DNA of 64,000 bases from Girardinichthys multiradiatus (taxonomy: Eukaryota > Chordata > Actinopteri > Cyprinodontiformes > Goodeidae): positions 46,171,363 through 46,235,362 of the forward strand of contig NC_061812.1 of NCBI RefSeq assembly GCF_021462225.1, in the 5' to 3' direction. Of the stretch, positions 20,471-33,125 are shown piece by piece. Every line of letters starts with the position of its first letter. The stretch's first letter is position 1. A program made the translations under genes and the position numbers. Below the pieces are notes generated by a model. That model was not told the origin of the DNA and did not search any database. It saw only the letters and a program-made list of their open reading frames with translations.

Positions 20471-20735
20471 AGTATTTAACATTAAATCAGATAAGAAGTC
20501 TGATATCTGAACTAAAAATTATAGTGGCCTGGTGGACGATAAAACCACAAACAGAAGTGGTTTTAGTGCTTTGCAAATTAGATGAGAAATACTGAAAATA
20601 AAACATTCAATCGAGTTATAGCCATCAATCGGTCTGGGACTAATCTTTAAATCAGTGTGATAAAATAAATCCATCTGAATATCACAAATCAAGTTAATAA
20701 CTAAGTCTTTGAAGAGAGATCTTACAAGCCACATT
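20471..20735 (-). pseudogene. Endonuclease N-terminal piece of the minus-strand L2/Rex1-type LINE
   Basis: The minus strand reads WFYRPPGHYNF (about 20527-20560), the YRPPG motif of LINE endonucleases, directly preceding in order the GDFN motif at 19460-19508. It shows that the two pieces were contiguous before the L2 insertion. Frameshifted and stop-containing. Confidence 0.75.
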
Positions 20736-22639
20736 TAACTGTTTTAGTTTTTATGTTCAATCGGAGTTGTGTTTATTATGATGATATTTTTATGGTTTGC
20801 TCTTTCTAGATTAGTTTTTAATCTATTTGATTTTGACTGTGGGCAAGATACTGTCTTAATAGGTTAATGGGTGGGAAATGGTACAGAAGCTGCAGAGAGG
20901 TGTTTGCCATTTGTTTCTCAACCTTTATTGTGTGAAAGTAAAAGTCGCTAAGCCATGTCAATGATGGTTAATGTGTACAGAGAACTACCAGTGAAACTGG
21001 TGTTGTGACTATTATTATGAATATATTTTTTTATATTAATATTTTATTAAATAATTCAGTCTATTAAGTGTTGTCTGGTAAATACCCCCCCAATGAGGTG
21101 GTGGAATTAGGACAATAGTGAAAGGGGTGAGCGAATAAAACCAACCATCTGGATAACTAATTCTCAATGGTGTTTCATTAACTGCCTTTAAATATTAAAA
21201 TAATATTTAAGTAAATATTACTAACTTAAACTAACAACCTTTCTTGATAAATGACCCTTAACTTGATGACAACATAGCTTACGGGCTCATAAAATGGTGG
21301 TGTGTCACATTTTACGTTAGTGGCTTCAGCTAATAGTAAACTTATAGCTTGTTACCACTCCTTTAAAATAAAACATGTACCTTTAAAATATCATCAATGA
21401 AAGATCAAATGCATAAGTGTTGACGGTGAATTATGGTTGATCTTTGGTTAAAAACCACCCTTTAAATAAAGTTTGTCATGTACCAAACATCATGAAGCAA
21501 ACATTTTTTAAATTGCTGCATTATTCTAAACAAATCTTATCTGCCCAAAACCGTTCTGAAGACAAGGTTTCCACATGTGGAAAAGGGACTAGTATTGCAG
21601 CTAATCTTAGTAACTGAGAGGGTGTCGGCTGTTTAGCTGGTGGGCTGAACTGTACAACAAAAGCATGTTATGGCAACTTCAGTGGGGGTAGCTCTCACTA
21701 CCTGGACATGCACCCAGGAAGTTGATGCCTTGTTCTCCACGCCGTGGGGGAAAATACACTTGGGTTATGGCTGCTCCTGGAGGCCTCAGAAGAAAAGCCA
21801 AGCCACACTTGTCTCAGTACACCCTTCTTATGAATGAATGCTGGGTACTTGAACAGCAGTATCATTACTTAACTTTGTTCCATACTATCAGCGTGATCGT
21901 AGCCTTACTTGCCCGCAACTTTCAAGGCCTTCAGCTGATGAGTGCTCTGGTCCCTTCAATAGCTGCTGTCCGCAGCCGGAATAAGACCGAGTGGAGGAGG
22001 GAATGTTCCCAGCTCTGATATTCCAGCTCTGACTCCTCCTCTTCCTGGGCTGTGTTAAAAATAGGTTAGTGTGATTTTTGGTGCAGAGATTCACACAGAC
22101 CTTTGATGATGTATAGTTCAAAGTCCATGTTCATCCATGTTCACTTCATGGCTGGGGTACCAGCACTGGTCAGCTTAACAAACAGTTGAATGATAAGGCA
22201 ACTATTTACATCTTTCTTTTTTGGGAGAAAATGATAGGATAGCAACATTTCATCAATTTTCATCCACAAAATCTACAACGTCCAATGGTTTTCAGTTTAA
22301 ACATCTTTCTTTCATAAAACTTGTTTGAGAAATAATTTTTTAAACCAACAACAGCAGGGCTTATAACGGCAACTGTATCTCAGCAAGACTCTAAAACTTT
22401 AAGAAGTGATCTTATTTTAGATTTAAAGGTCTACAGATTTGGAACATTTGCCAACATTTACAAAAGAGATAATTGATATTAGAGTTTTTAACTTCCATGT
22501 GAAACAATAACAAGTCAGTGAAAAGCGACAAACATAATCTTACAATGCCCTATACTAATCTGTTCTTTTCTTCCATTTATGTTTTGTTATTTTGTGCTAG
22601 GACTATTTTGTATATACTTTACAGTATGTAGGATGCTTA
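20736..22639. other. Anonymous AT-rich sequence
   Basis: Mostly AT-rich unique-looking sequence. A less AT-rich island at 21590-22060 has an ORF (21722-22018) without recognised motifs. I considered an snRNA-like or LTR origin for that island and could not support either. Confidence 0.4.
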
Positions 22640-22790
22640 ATAGTAGTGCAGTTGCTAGTACTTTTGCTTTGCAGCAAGAAGGTCATGTGTTCAAATTCCA
22701 CTATGGTGTTTGCCTGCATGTTCTCCCTGTGCATGTGTGGTACATTCACAGGGAAAAGCCAGAGTACCTCTTTTAGGTATGTTTGTGTGT
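22640..22790 (+). repeat. SINE-like repeat fragment
   Basis: CTTTTGCTTTGCAGCAAGAAG, GTGTTCAAATTCCAC and CATGTTCTCCCTGTGCATGT are degraded forms of a dispersed repeat common in fish, in which the middle phrase resembles a tRNA B box. Too decayed to name. Confidence 0.5.
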
Positions 22791-23156
22791 GGTATTTCTT
22801 TTAACCTTTCCTCCAGGGGCGGACAGACCATCGGGAGAACAGGGACATTTCCTGGGGGCCTGGTCTGCGCAGTAAGAGAGGCGGGACCAAGCCTAGACTT
22901 TAGCAAGGGCTTACAGGGGCAGCAGCCCAGTGCCTCAGTGCTTAAAGGGGCCCTGAATATAAATGTTTATTTTTGTGAATGAATAGTGTAAAAATATCTC
23001 TTAATTTTATTATGTGCTAAGAGGATTTTGAACGTGTCATTGAGAAGTGTTGTAATTTGTTTTGGCAGATATCAGTCATGATTGCTTGATTATTATTATT
23101 CCAAGTTTGACGCATCTTATTTCGGGGAGGAACATCATTTATTAATTTCTCATAAT

Positions 23157-24960
23157 GGCAGACAACACAAAATATGACAGTGGACCACAGAAAAAAAAGA
23201 AATAAAAGAAAAAGAGGAATGCGACAAAGAGGTGATCACGAAAATGCCCAAGCTGACTTGCTTTTTTAAACCACTTAGTGGAGAGGGAATAGATCCATCA
23301 TCCCTCACTCCTTCTCAAAACATTAGCCTTGCTAACACCAGTGCTGTGATCCTACCAGAACCTGGACCTTGGACCTTGAATCGTGGCCAGAGCCCACAGA
23401 GAAAGAAGCGATGGAGGCATGAACTTCTTCGGCCTCAGCAACTGTTGTGTCTGTGGATGATCCGTACAGTACTGATCTTAGGGAAAAATTGATGAATCCA
23501 TGCAAAAATTATTGAGCTGAAATATGGATGTTAATTGTGAGAAGTTTATTCTGATTCTTATGCTGATGAGTGATCGTGTTTTATCCAAAATAGTCAGTGA
23601 AGTAAAAATGGCAAAATATTTCACTATTACTGTTGACTTTACGTCAGATGTTGCACGCATTGATCAGCTTACATATTACATTTGTCTTAAGATACGTCTA
23701 AGTTGAAGGGCACTCTCAGGAGCGCATTCCGACGTTTCTACCAATTGAAAGTCATAGAGGGGAAGCTTTATGTGAGTCTGTGCTCAAGGTTTTGGAAGAG
23801 ATGAAGACTGAGATTACAAACTGCAGGGGCAATGTTATGATAATGCTGCCAACATGTCAGGAGTAAATTAAGGACTACAAGCTCATATAAAAGAAATCAA
23901 CTCCTTGTTGAATGCATATTATGTGCTGCACACAGCTTGAATTTGGTTGGAGTGATTAGTGTTAACTGCTGTTTTGAGACAGCTGATTATTCCAGTTTAT
24001 GAAAAACCTATTTAACTATTCCAAGTCAACAGCAAGGTGGAAAGTGGTGACAGCTGTACTGCAGCCTAATGTAAACATGTGCATTGAAACTTTGAAGTCT
24101 CTTTGTAACACTAGATGTGCTGCACATGCAGATGCCATATAGGCACTGCACATTAACTATGCAATGATTCAAAAAAACACTAAAGGATTTTGTAAATGAC
24201 ACTGTCGAAATGCATCAACTAGAAATGAAGCAAGGTCTCTAGACAAAAAACGAAGAAGCTTGAAACAGCCTTTATTGTGCACATTGTGGCAATGCCTTCT
24301 CTAGCGCTTTGAACAAGTAAGTGTAGCCTTCAAGGCTATGGAACTTAATTTGTGCAAAGTTGTAGATTTGGTGGGATCTTCACAGACTACATGGGAGGTC
24401 TGAGAGATTAGTTTGATAGGTTTGAGTCTCAAGCCAAGGGGTTGTCTCCAACAGTTTAGCATGTTTACAATGATAACACTTAAAGACAAACAAAACCAAA
24501 AGCATTTTTTGGAGAAAGTGTCAGTTCAGAGGCTGAGTTACCAGCTTGCCAAAAATATTCCACAAGGTATGCTGCATATGATAACATCAACAATATCTTT
24601 GGCTTTCTGAACAACGTTTCTGATGTCACAGTTTCAGAGCTACGAAACAAAGCATCTAACCTATCTAAACAGTTGACTTGGAGATTAATTTTGTGGAAGA
24701 GATTGTCCAGTTTAAAGATTTCATTCATGGTTAATCATTTGACTCTTTTGTCTATTGAGAGTGATCTAGTGAGAAAGCTGAAATTTAGTGATCTTGTCAA
24801 GGACTTTGCTGCAAAAATATTCTGAAAAGTACAATTTTATATTATTTTCCTTAGTAGATCTTAACTGTAGTTTCCTTTCAATTACACATTTTTTCATTCA
24901 TCCCAAACTGCAATATGCGAGGCCAAATAAACAATGTCTCTGAACTCTCTAATTTATTTG
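23157..24960 (+). pseudogene. hAT-type transposase pseudogene (ZMYM/TTF-like group)
   Basis: Pieces in several frames follow a hAT transposase. The start MADNTKYDSGPQKKKK lies near 23157. TITVDFTSDVARIDQLT follows (about 23625-23680), then ESHRGEALCESVLKVLEEM and NCRGQCYDNAANMSG (about 23750-23860). RCAAHADAI (near 24115-24140) and EINFVEEIVQFKDFI (about 24680-24725) come later. These are the catalytic-core and insertion-domain phrases shared with ZMYM1/ZNF862-like domesticated hAT proteins. Stops and frameshifts are frequent, and the dimerisation C terminus expected after about 24830 is not seen. Terminal inverted repeats were not found. Confidence 0.7.
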
Positions 24961-25320
24961 GAGATAAAATAATAAAGAAATATATATTTTAAATGTAACC
25001 CATTGCACTTTCTGACAGATTTATTTAACAAAATGTAAACCTGACCTGACTCAACCCCAAGACCTACCATTTACATTAGCAGAAAATTGGAAATTTCTCA
25101 AGTTATCTCTCCAAATACAACACAGATTTTACAGTACATTTATAACAAACCTTAACCTCTGGATGCACTTTCATCTCTACGCTAGCTGGTAACAACAAAA
25201 GACAATCCCCAAATCAAACTTCAGAGCTGTTCACTGATCACTAATCCAAAGTAAACACATTTGTGTGCTTTATATTAAACTGGATAGAATTTGGGGTCAT
25301 CCACTCACTGATAGACAAAA
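24961..25320. other. Anonymous sequence before the Tc1-like unit
   Basis: No coding or repeat feature recognised. Confidence 0.4.
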
Positions 25321-27385
25321 TGATTCCAGTTCATTGTAGTTGACAATGTCAGGTGGTGACACAGACACATAAAGTTGTGTCTGATGTTGTATACAAGATG
25401 TAAGAGAATTACTCTATGCTCTGAGATGGGGGTGCATATGAAGGATAACAAATTATGACACCTTGAAGAAACACGCACATATCCAAATAAAACAAAATAC
25501 CCAGTGTGTGTAAAGTGAACTCTGACCTACTTTAGTACAATTAAAAAGTAAACTGGACCTTGTTATATCATGCTAATCTGTATGTTATGATTATTCACAG
25601 TGAGGAAAATAAGTATTTGAACACTGTGCGACTTTGCAAGTTCTCCCACTTAGAAATCATTGAGGGGTCTGAATTTTTTATCTTAGGTGCATGGCCACTG
25701 TGGGAGACATAATCTAAAAATAATCCAGAAATCACAATGTATGATTTTTTAATCATTTATTTGTTTGTTACTGCTGCAAATAAGTATTTGAACTCCTGCC
25801 AATCAGCAAAAATTCTGGCCCTCAAAGACCTGTTAGTCCGCCTCTAAAACATCCTCCTCCACTCCACTTATTATTCTAAATAAGAAGCACCTGTTTGAGG
25901 TTGTTAGCAGCATAAAGACACCTGTCCACCCCACACAATCTGTAAAACTCTAACTACTAACATGGCTGAGACCAAAGAGCTGTCCAAATACACCAGAGAC
26001 AAAATTGTAGACCTCCACAAGGCTGGAACGTGCTACAGAGCAATTGCCAAGCAGCTTGGTTAAAAAAGATCAACGGTTGGAGCAATTATTAGAAATTGGT
26101 AGAAGCTAAACATGACTGTGAATCTCCCTTGGACTAGGGCTCCATGCAAGATCTCACCTCATGGCGTATGATCCTAAGAAAGGTGAGGAATCAGCCCACA
26201 ACTACATGGGAGGATCTGGTCAACGAAGAGAGCAGCCTCCACTATTTCCAAGGTTACTGTGGGTAATACACAAACATTTCATAGTTTAAAGTCATGCATG
26301 GCACTGAAGATTCCCCTGCTTAAATCAGCACACATCTAGGCCCATCTTAAGTTTGCCCATGATCCAGAGGAGTCATGGGAGAACGTTCTGTGGTCAAGTG
26401 AGACCAAAATATAACTTTTTGGGCTTAATTCCACTCGCTGTGTTTGGAGGACGAAGAATGATAAGTACCATCCCAAAAACACCTTCCCTACTGTGAAGCA
26501 TGGGGGTGACCAGGGCTATGTATTGTGTGATTAACCTCCTTCCCTCAGTTAGAGCATTGAAGCTGGGTCGTGTCTGGGTCATGATGATGACCCAAAGCAC
26601 ACAGCCAGGATAATCAAGGAGTGACTCCATAAGGAGTGGCTCCATAAGAAGCATATCAAGGTTCTGGAGTGGCCTAACCAGTCTCCAGACCTAAACCCTA
26701 TAGAAAATCTTTGGAGGGAGCTCAAACTCCGTGTTTCTCAGCGACACCCAAGAAACCTGGCTGATCTGGAGAAGATCTGTGTGGAGGAATGGGCCAAAAT
26801 CCCTGCTGGAGTGTGTGCAAACCTGGTGAAAAACTATAGGAAACGGTTAACCTCTGTAATTGCAAACAAAGGCTGCTGTAGCAAATATTAACATTGATTT
26901 TCACAGGTGTTCAAATACTTAGTTGCAGCAGTAATACACAAATAAATAAATAAAAAAAATCATACATTGTGATTTGCAGAATTCTTTTTTAGATCATGTC
27001 TCTCACAGTGGACCTGCAGCTAAGAAGAAAATTTCAGTCCCCTCCATAATTTCTAAGTGGGAGAACTTGCAAAGTTGCAGAGTGTTCAAATACTTATTTT
27101 CCTCACTGTGAATAATCATAACATACAGATTAGCATGATATAACAAGGTCCAGTTTACTTTTCAATTGTAATAAAGTAGGTCATAGTTCACTTTACACAC
27201 ACTGGGTATTTTGTTTTATTTGGATATGTGTGTGTTTTTTCAAGGTGTCATAATTTGTTATATTTCATATGCACCCCCATCTCAGAGCATAGAGTAATTC
27301 TCTTACATCTTGTATACAACATCAGACACAGCTTTATGTGTCTGTGTCACCACCTGACATTGTCAACTATAATGAACTGGAATCA
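25321..27385 (+). mobile_element. Tc1/mariner-like element within long inverted arms
   Basis: The unit is a near-complete palindrome around a transposase pseudogene. Inverted arms run from 25321 to about 25795 and from about 26909 to 27385. The element-like TIR begins CAGTGAGGAAAATAAGTATT (about 25599) with its counterpart ending at about 27113. The inversion continues about 275 bp beyond each TIR into what should be flanking DNA (for example TGATTCCAGTTCATT at 25321 and AATGAACTGGAATCA at 27371-27385). Either the family has very long TIRs or the Tc1 sits centrally in an older palindromic element. No clear TA duplication abuts the inner TIRs. Confidence 0.75.
25962..26891 (+). pseudogene. Tc1-like transposase, inactivated
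   Basis: The frame starts [20 protein letters not shown] and shows the helix-turn-helix DNA-binding start of Tc1 transposases, then stops at about 26060. Later pieces give NVLWSSETK, where the first catalytic aspartate of W(S/T)DETK is replaced by serine. HDDDPKHTAR (about 26580-26610) carries the second catalytic aspartate, [11 protein letters not shown] (about 26695-26725) the third acidic residue, and the end reads GCCSKY. Several stops and frameshifts lie between. The transposase would cut and paste the element by recognising the TIRs. This copy is dead. Confidence 0.8.
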
Positions 27386-27515
27386 GTTTACTTTTCAATT
27401 GTAATAAAATAGGTCAGAGTTCACTTTACACACACTGGGTATTTTGTTTTATTTGGATGTGTTGGAGTTGGAGAACTTGCAAAGTCGCAGGGTGCTCACT
27501 TATTTTACTGACTGT
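27386..27515 (+). repeat. Partial third copy of the Tc1 outer arm and TIR
   Basis: TTTACTTTTCAATTGTAATAAAATAGGTCAGAGTTCAC repeats 27151-27190 in direct orientation, and GGAGAACTTGCAAAGTCGCAG repeats the inner TIR near 27059-27080. It suggests a second, deleted copy of the same palindromic family next to the first (motifs are described here by position where longer than 20 bases). Confidence 0.6.
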
Positions 27516-27944
27516 ACGTCAGATCATGTAGCACCAATATCCAATAGTATCAAATCAAAAGGTTTTGATTCATTACTGTTAACTTGTCTGTCATTTGAAA
27601 ATCAAATATGCAGTCTCAGTGCTATTGTCTGGCTGAAAATCTGACTAGAAAAAAACTGAAGAGATTCCAAAGGAGGAACATTTCATTAAACCACCTTTTA
27701 ATGATGTTTGCCAAACATGTTGGATATGGGCTTGTAGTCACTCACAATTAGAGTATTCTGATTAGGCTAAGGAAGACCTCAGAAAAGCATTATATGTCAT
27801 CAACATTTCAGGTGCAACACAGCTAATACCTGTGGGGACCATATCATCGTATGTGCCATGATGATGATAAATAAAGAGCATTATCCCTTGACATCTTCTT
27901 TAATGCAAGAATAGCCTTAGAAGTCCAACTGAAACTGCTGATCC
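27516..27944. other. Anonymous spacer
   Basis: Short ORFs only, no family recognised. Confidence 0.35.
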
Positions 27945-28890
27945 TGTATGAAGCCAAAAAGGGGACAGAAGTATTATATGTTTGAAAAAACTAGTTGAAA
28001 CTGAAAATCTAAAAGTTTAAACTGAATGTCAAAATTTGAACTTGCAATCTGAAAAACAAAAAACATGTTCAAAGTAAGAAGAACTGAAACTGCATTTTAC
28101 TTTCAGCTTGTACAAAAACTTTAATTCAGTTATGTTTTTTAATTACACTTTTTAAAATTTGATTTTTATTTTTGTAAGTTTCAGTTTCAGATTTTATATC
28201 AATAGGTACAAATCTGTTTTTGTCAAGTTAAAATTTTTTTCAGCGTCAGATTTGTTTTTCACCTTCAGATCAGTTTTTCACACTTTCAAGTTAGTATTTT
28301 TCTCACTCAAATTCTGACCCCGATTTCGGGGGAAACATGATTGACAGCCCACAGTGGCGCTCGAGGGCTGTCCCCTTTCATGTTGCATTCGTCAACCGTG
28401 GGAACTGGAACAACTTTGTAGACACATCCTATGCACTACATTTATTTGCTTACTTTGTAGAATTATGTGCAAATTTGATTTGCACATGATTCAGGTAAAA
28501 CTGTCACCAATCACAGTTCAAGAATGTTTATATACTTTTACCATTATGTGGAACGAGCAGCCATACTTGAAGTGTAGAAATTTCCAAGGACTAAAGTCTC
28601 AAATAACTAGTACTTTTCTTTCTCTGAATGTTAATGTGTGTCTTCATGTGGTTTGTCTTTCCTAATATTTGTAAAAATGTCAACTACAGTTCAACTGTTG
28701 CAACAGCAGCACAGAACATTATATCTGTACTCACACAGAACCTGTCTCAGGGTCATCCCCAGACAGCTCAGTGAGGAAGGCAAGAACCGTGACCATCCTC
28801 TGTAGATCAGAAGATGGCAAGGTTTTAGATAAAACGGAGAACGGTTTTCCGATGTCTGCTGTTAAAGAATACTGTTAGATTTTGGCAACA
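27945..28890 (+). repeat. Left inverted arm, including the first HECT-gene exon
   Basis: It matches the reverse complement of 33738-34857 with roughly 85-90 percent identity by eye and a few indels. It contains a promoter-like low-complexity start (many GAAACTGAAA-type words) and a coding piece at 28700-28880 (DGKVLDKTENG). Confidence 0.75.
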
Positions 28891-30541
28891 TTGAGCTATT
28901 TTTTTATGTTTCAACTTCTATTTGTCACTTCATACAGGTCTTTTCCTGGGCTTTTTGGTCGTAAAAGTTGTCTTGGAAAGCAGAAAATACAAAGTCCAAA
29001 ACTCCATGGGCCTTTACCGTCGAAGATATTGAAGGCATTTGGTTTCTATGTTTACTTGCTAAATCGGAATGCAGAAACAACTACAACTTCCTCAGAGGAA
29101 ATTGAACTTACCCAGGCTGGGCTGGTTAAAAGGCACCTCACCATGACTTCAGACATGACTAAACCAATACAAAAATCAGTTAAAAACGTGTTTAGAGTTA
29201 AGAATTGTTAAGTCTATTACGAAGCTTGAAGACCAAACAAAGTCCCTGTGATTGCAGTTCTTCAGGGTACTTCAAAAATGAATTCCCCAAGATGAAAGGT
29301 GTAACAGGCGGGTGGCTTCTCTACAAGGTCACTGGTAGAAGAACAAGCACTGCTACTCAATTACATTGCATTTAAAGAAAGACTGTTTTTAATGTAGAAA
29401 TTACCCAACTGTTCTGTTTAGAGGTGGCCAGGGTAGAAGAAAACTTACATTGATTCCTCCTGACTCAGAGGGATACACTGGGACCCTAATTCGCAGTGTG
29501 TCAGGAGCTGCAAAAAGCGTGTAGTTCCTTTGCAACAAGCTACAATGTGTACCAATGAAGAAGAATGGACAGATATGTGACTAAAGTATACATTTGTGAT
29601 AACACATATTTAACTTTTATCTTTGTTTTTTAACATTTCATTCATCCTTAAGAAACTCCCATGTCCTGTGTGTTGCCTGAAATGTCCTCCTCAGTTTTTA
29701 GAGATTCTTGCAAGCTCATGTGGAGAAAGGTAGTTAATTTTCTTTTCAAACTATCGTTTTAAATTAGATTAAATTGTTTTTAAATGTGAAATCTAACATA
29801 CTTTCTTTTTTTTTTTAGATATGAAGATGACCTTCTAATTGATGAGATGGCCTCATTGGAGAGAAACGAAGAGGAACCAATCAAAAGGTACATTGTAGAT
29901 TTGTTACTGTATTTATTATAACTTCTATTCATCCAGAAAAAGTGGTTAAAAGTGTATTCCTTGCATTATGGGTGACATACTGGATACCATCAGCCAGAGA
30001 GCGGATGTTGATAAACAATTCAACATACATATATCTCGGACCAACCTTCTGGAGAGAGGCCTTTTACACTGTAAAAGTGGCAACGTCAGAAGAAGAGTTC
30101 ACCATCATCTGCTCTCAAAGTGTGTTTTTTTGGTGAAGCCGGGGTTGACACAGGAACTTTACGCGAAGAGTTTCTTACAGGTAAAACCGAATTCACCCCC
30201 AGTATGATCAGTTATGAAAACTCATATTTTAATTAAGTGAAAATGTAGGAATCGTCATTTTGGTTCGAAGGCTAACTAAATCTATTTTCATGAGAAAATT
30301 TGTATTTAGATGCTTTATCCTATTAACCCATTAAGCTCCATGTCTGTGGTGAAATTAAATGTATCTTTATGTATTAAACTAAACTTCATCTAAAATGAGG
30401 CTAAACTTAAAATTACTCTTAATAAAGTCTTATATTTTGCTTCTAGAAATGATGGCTGTAATTGAATCTCGTTTCTTTGAGGTGCCACTACATCACAAAA
30501 ACCCACAGTATTCCCTGACAGACTTGGCCTCTACGGGTGTA
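28681..30541 (+). pseudogene. Degenerate multi-exon HECT ubiquitin ligase-like gene
   Basis: HECT ligases pass ubiquitin to substrates through a C-terminal cysteine domain. Visible pieces, bounded by splice-like AG and GT, are listed in order. The exon after CATACAG at 28937 contains LPSKILKAFGFYVYLLNRN and SSEEIELTQAGL. A piece near 29295-29335 reads GGWLLYKVTG. A piece at 29445-29510 reads IPPDSEGYTGTLIRSVSGA. A zinc-finger-like piece at 29650-29735 reads LPCPVCCLKCPP and lacks its usual histidine. A 68-bp exon at 29820-29887 reads YEDDLLIDEMASL. A HECT N-lobe start lies at 29970-30180 (FNIHISRTNLLERGLL, then FGEAGVDTGTLREEF). An exon near 30447-30540 reads EMMAVIESRFFE. The C-lobe with the catalytic cysteine is absent. 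Frameshifts and stops show decay. The order matches HECT proteins expanded in fish, as I recall them. Confidence 0.65.
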
Positions 30542-32512
30542 GGTTTAATATATTTTAGTAAAGAAATTGTGCTAACCTTAAAAGTTACAAAACATATCTA
30601 ATTTAACTTTCAATTTCTTAACAAAATACTGTTGCAGAAATTTTGTCTTACACAAGGAGGCACAGCCCCTACGTTTTGTAGTCCTTGGGCTTACAAATAC
30701 GTTTGCCAGATAGATGGACAGATAGATGTACAACTGTGATCACTGCTTAATCAGGTACCTCATAGCTAATGAAATTTAAGTAATCTTTAAGACACAAAAA
30801 ACAAAATCCTGGGCAAATTATATTTCACATTAAATTGGTGAAAATTAACTGCGCTTTATTGCAGACTTAACAGTTCAGAAGAAGGTAGCTAAATATAACT
30901 TTTGTAAAATTCTATTTTGCACTGTGGTTTTAATACAAGACTGTTAAATAAACATCTATGAAACAATAATTAGAACCTTTTGATTTTTAAAGGTCACACT
31001 TTCTGTCGTCCTGTACTGCCAGCATTATTTGTGAAGGTTCAAAGCTGTGTGGAATAACACTGTCTACTTTAGATTTATAAAGGGCTAGAGACCTAGCTCA
31101 GCTTTGCTACTTCATGTCAGAAGTGTATTGTGAAAAAGGCTTAAGAAACACGATTTAACACAAAGACAACTAAATACATGTTGCGGCCCTGAGAAATGGA
31201 GGGTCCTTCAACATTAATAGTGTCTCTTAGCAATCTCAAATCTTGCTCCGATAGAGCAGGATTTCATTCCACTGGTGGCCGAATTACTCCAGGACCAGCA
31301 ATTTCACTGTCAAGATTGGCATTCTACCTAAAATAAAAATGAATTGCTGTCAAAAACTCAAATCTTCAAAGACATTTCAAGAGTCTCGTAGTATGTACTT
31401 GTAACTGCCATCTAAACATCGTGCCAGAGGTGCTCGATTCTACAAAGATTTCATTTATTTAAATGTTTAAAAAATTACTTTTGAAATTTAGACTTCTATA
31501 ATTCACACATATACACATCCACCTTTGGTGGTGAACACTCTTGCCAGAAAGAAAACTACCTCTTCCACAGCCCCTGATTGTGAACATGCATTGTGCAGTC
31601 CCAATTTTTTCTACTCCCTGGTCTCCTCAGACCCTAAAACAAAATGTCATAGCATCTATTACTTTGTCTGTAAGTGGAATAGCAACACCGTGTCCTGAAC
31701 ACAGCATCCTGTAAAATCCATCCAGTGAAACTTAGGTAGTGAAAGCATCATGTTTTGCCTCTGTTCAGCAGGGAGAGAGAAGCTGCAGTGCATTGATGGT
31801 AAAATGGATAAAGAAAACAAACTAAAATACTGGAAGACAACCTGTGAAAGCCTTGAGATCAGTGTGGTGGGTGTCAAATAATTTTTATGTCAGAATGAAC
31901 CGACCAATGTATAAACATAAGTTCAATTGAGAATCTATGGCAAGACTTCAGATTTGATATCCACAGATGCTCTCCATCAAAACTGACTGGGCTTGAGTTT
32001 TTGTTTTTTTTGCAAATCAATATGAGCAACAATTTCTGTATAGATAAGTGAAGCTGATAGACAGACACTACAAAAACAGTTATAGTTGCACCAAAGGTGT
32101 TTCAATAAAGTATTGACTTAGAAAAATTGAATATGAACACAAGCCATACTTGAAATTTAAAAAATATATATAAAGAAAATTGACATATTTACTTTCCGCT
32201 TCTGAATTATGGACTATCATTGGTCCAAAACATAAAACACTTTTAGGAATTAACATCATAAAAAAAGCTGATCTTACCTTAATGGAAAGCCATATGCTTG
32301 CACAGCTTCCAAGAAGAAATTAAGTGCAGTGGAGGTTCTATTATTGGGTGCAGCACCCAGGTACATATTTACTTTAAAATACTGTATTTGTCACATAACA
32401 TTTGTGAGAGGTTCAGTGGATAAATTGCACCTAAATTTAGACACAAAAAGCTTTCCATTTAGGGAAGAAAAGACTTACCTTTCTTGAATAACCATCAATC
32501 CCTCCAAATACA
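30542..32512. other. Anonymous interior of the inverted-repeat unit
   Basis: AT-rich sequence with no ORF over 72 residues and no recognised domain. The HECT C-lobe expected downstream of 30541 is not detectable by eye. Confidence 0.45.
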
Positions 32513-32732
32513 CACGTGGACAAAATTGTTGGTACCCCTCGGTTAATGAAAGAAAAACCCACAATGGTCACAGAAATAACTTGAATCTGACAAAGGTAAT
32601 AATGAATACAAATTCTATGAAAATGAACAAATAAAACTCAGACATTGCTTTTCAAACATGCTTCAACAGAATTATTAAAAAAAATAAACTCATGAAACAG
32701 GCCTGGACAAAAATGACAGTACCTCTGAAAAT
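32513..32732 (+). mobile_element. Terminal fragment of a second Tc1/mariner-like family
   Basis: It begins GTGGACAAAATTGTTGGTAC and contains GAAACAGGCCTGGACAAAAA near 32695-32715, both characteristic of the ends of a widespread fish Tc1-like family. Only this about 220-bp end is present; no transposase follows. Confidence 0.75.
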
Positions 32733-32744
32733 AATGAGACCAAA

Positions 32745-33125
32745 GGGACAGAGCAGGGGAGCAGGGGAGAGTTCCAGGAGAACCACCCAGCAGCCACAGT
32801 GCAGAAGCCCCAGGGAGCTGCAGCGACGAGCCCACAGGCCCCCGCCGGAAGCCGTCTACGTCCGAGCAGATCCAGCCACGGACCCAGAGACCCAAGACCC
32901 CGGGACATATCACTCCCCAAGCTGAGGCCCAACAGAGCACAGGGGTCCAGGCCCCAGCAAGCAGCTATCGAGAGTGAGGCAGCACACACCAAAGCATACA
33001 CACATAAAAACACTCACACCCAACGTAAAGACAAACAACAATGGACGTCGTACACTCACTCACACTCCCAATACACACTCCCAGGTATATTCCCAGGTCC
33101 AGGTGCCAATACATTCAGGGGCTGT
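32745..33125 (-). repeat. Inverse copy of the G-rich repeat seen at 17890-19250
   Basis: It is C-rich on the plus strand, with ACGTAAAGACAAACAAC and TATTCCCAGGTCCAGGTG, the reverse complement of phrases at 19140-19225. It interrupts the Tc1-like end at 32732. Confidence 0.6.

Noticed and set aside
21590..22060. Possible snRNA or LTR (GCAGTATCATTACTTA resembles part of U4)
   Set aside because: The match is short and the rest of the U4 structure and promoter are missing; LTR ends were not found.
22640..22790. tRNA gene
   Set aside because: Only a weak B-box-like word is present. The context is that of a dispersed SINE-like repeat and no cloverleaf can be drawn.
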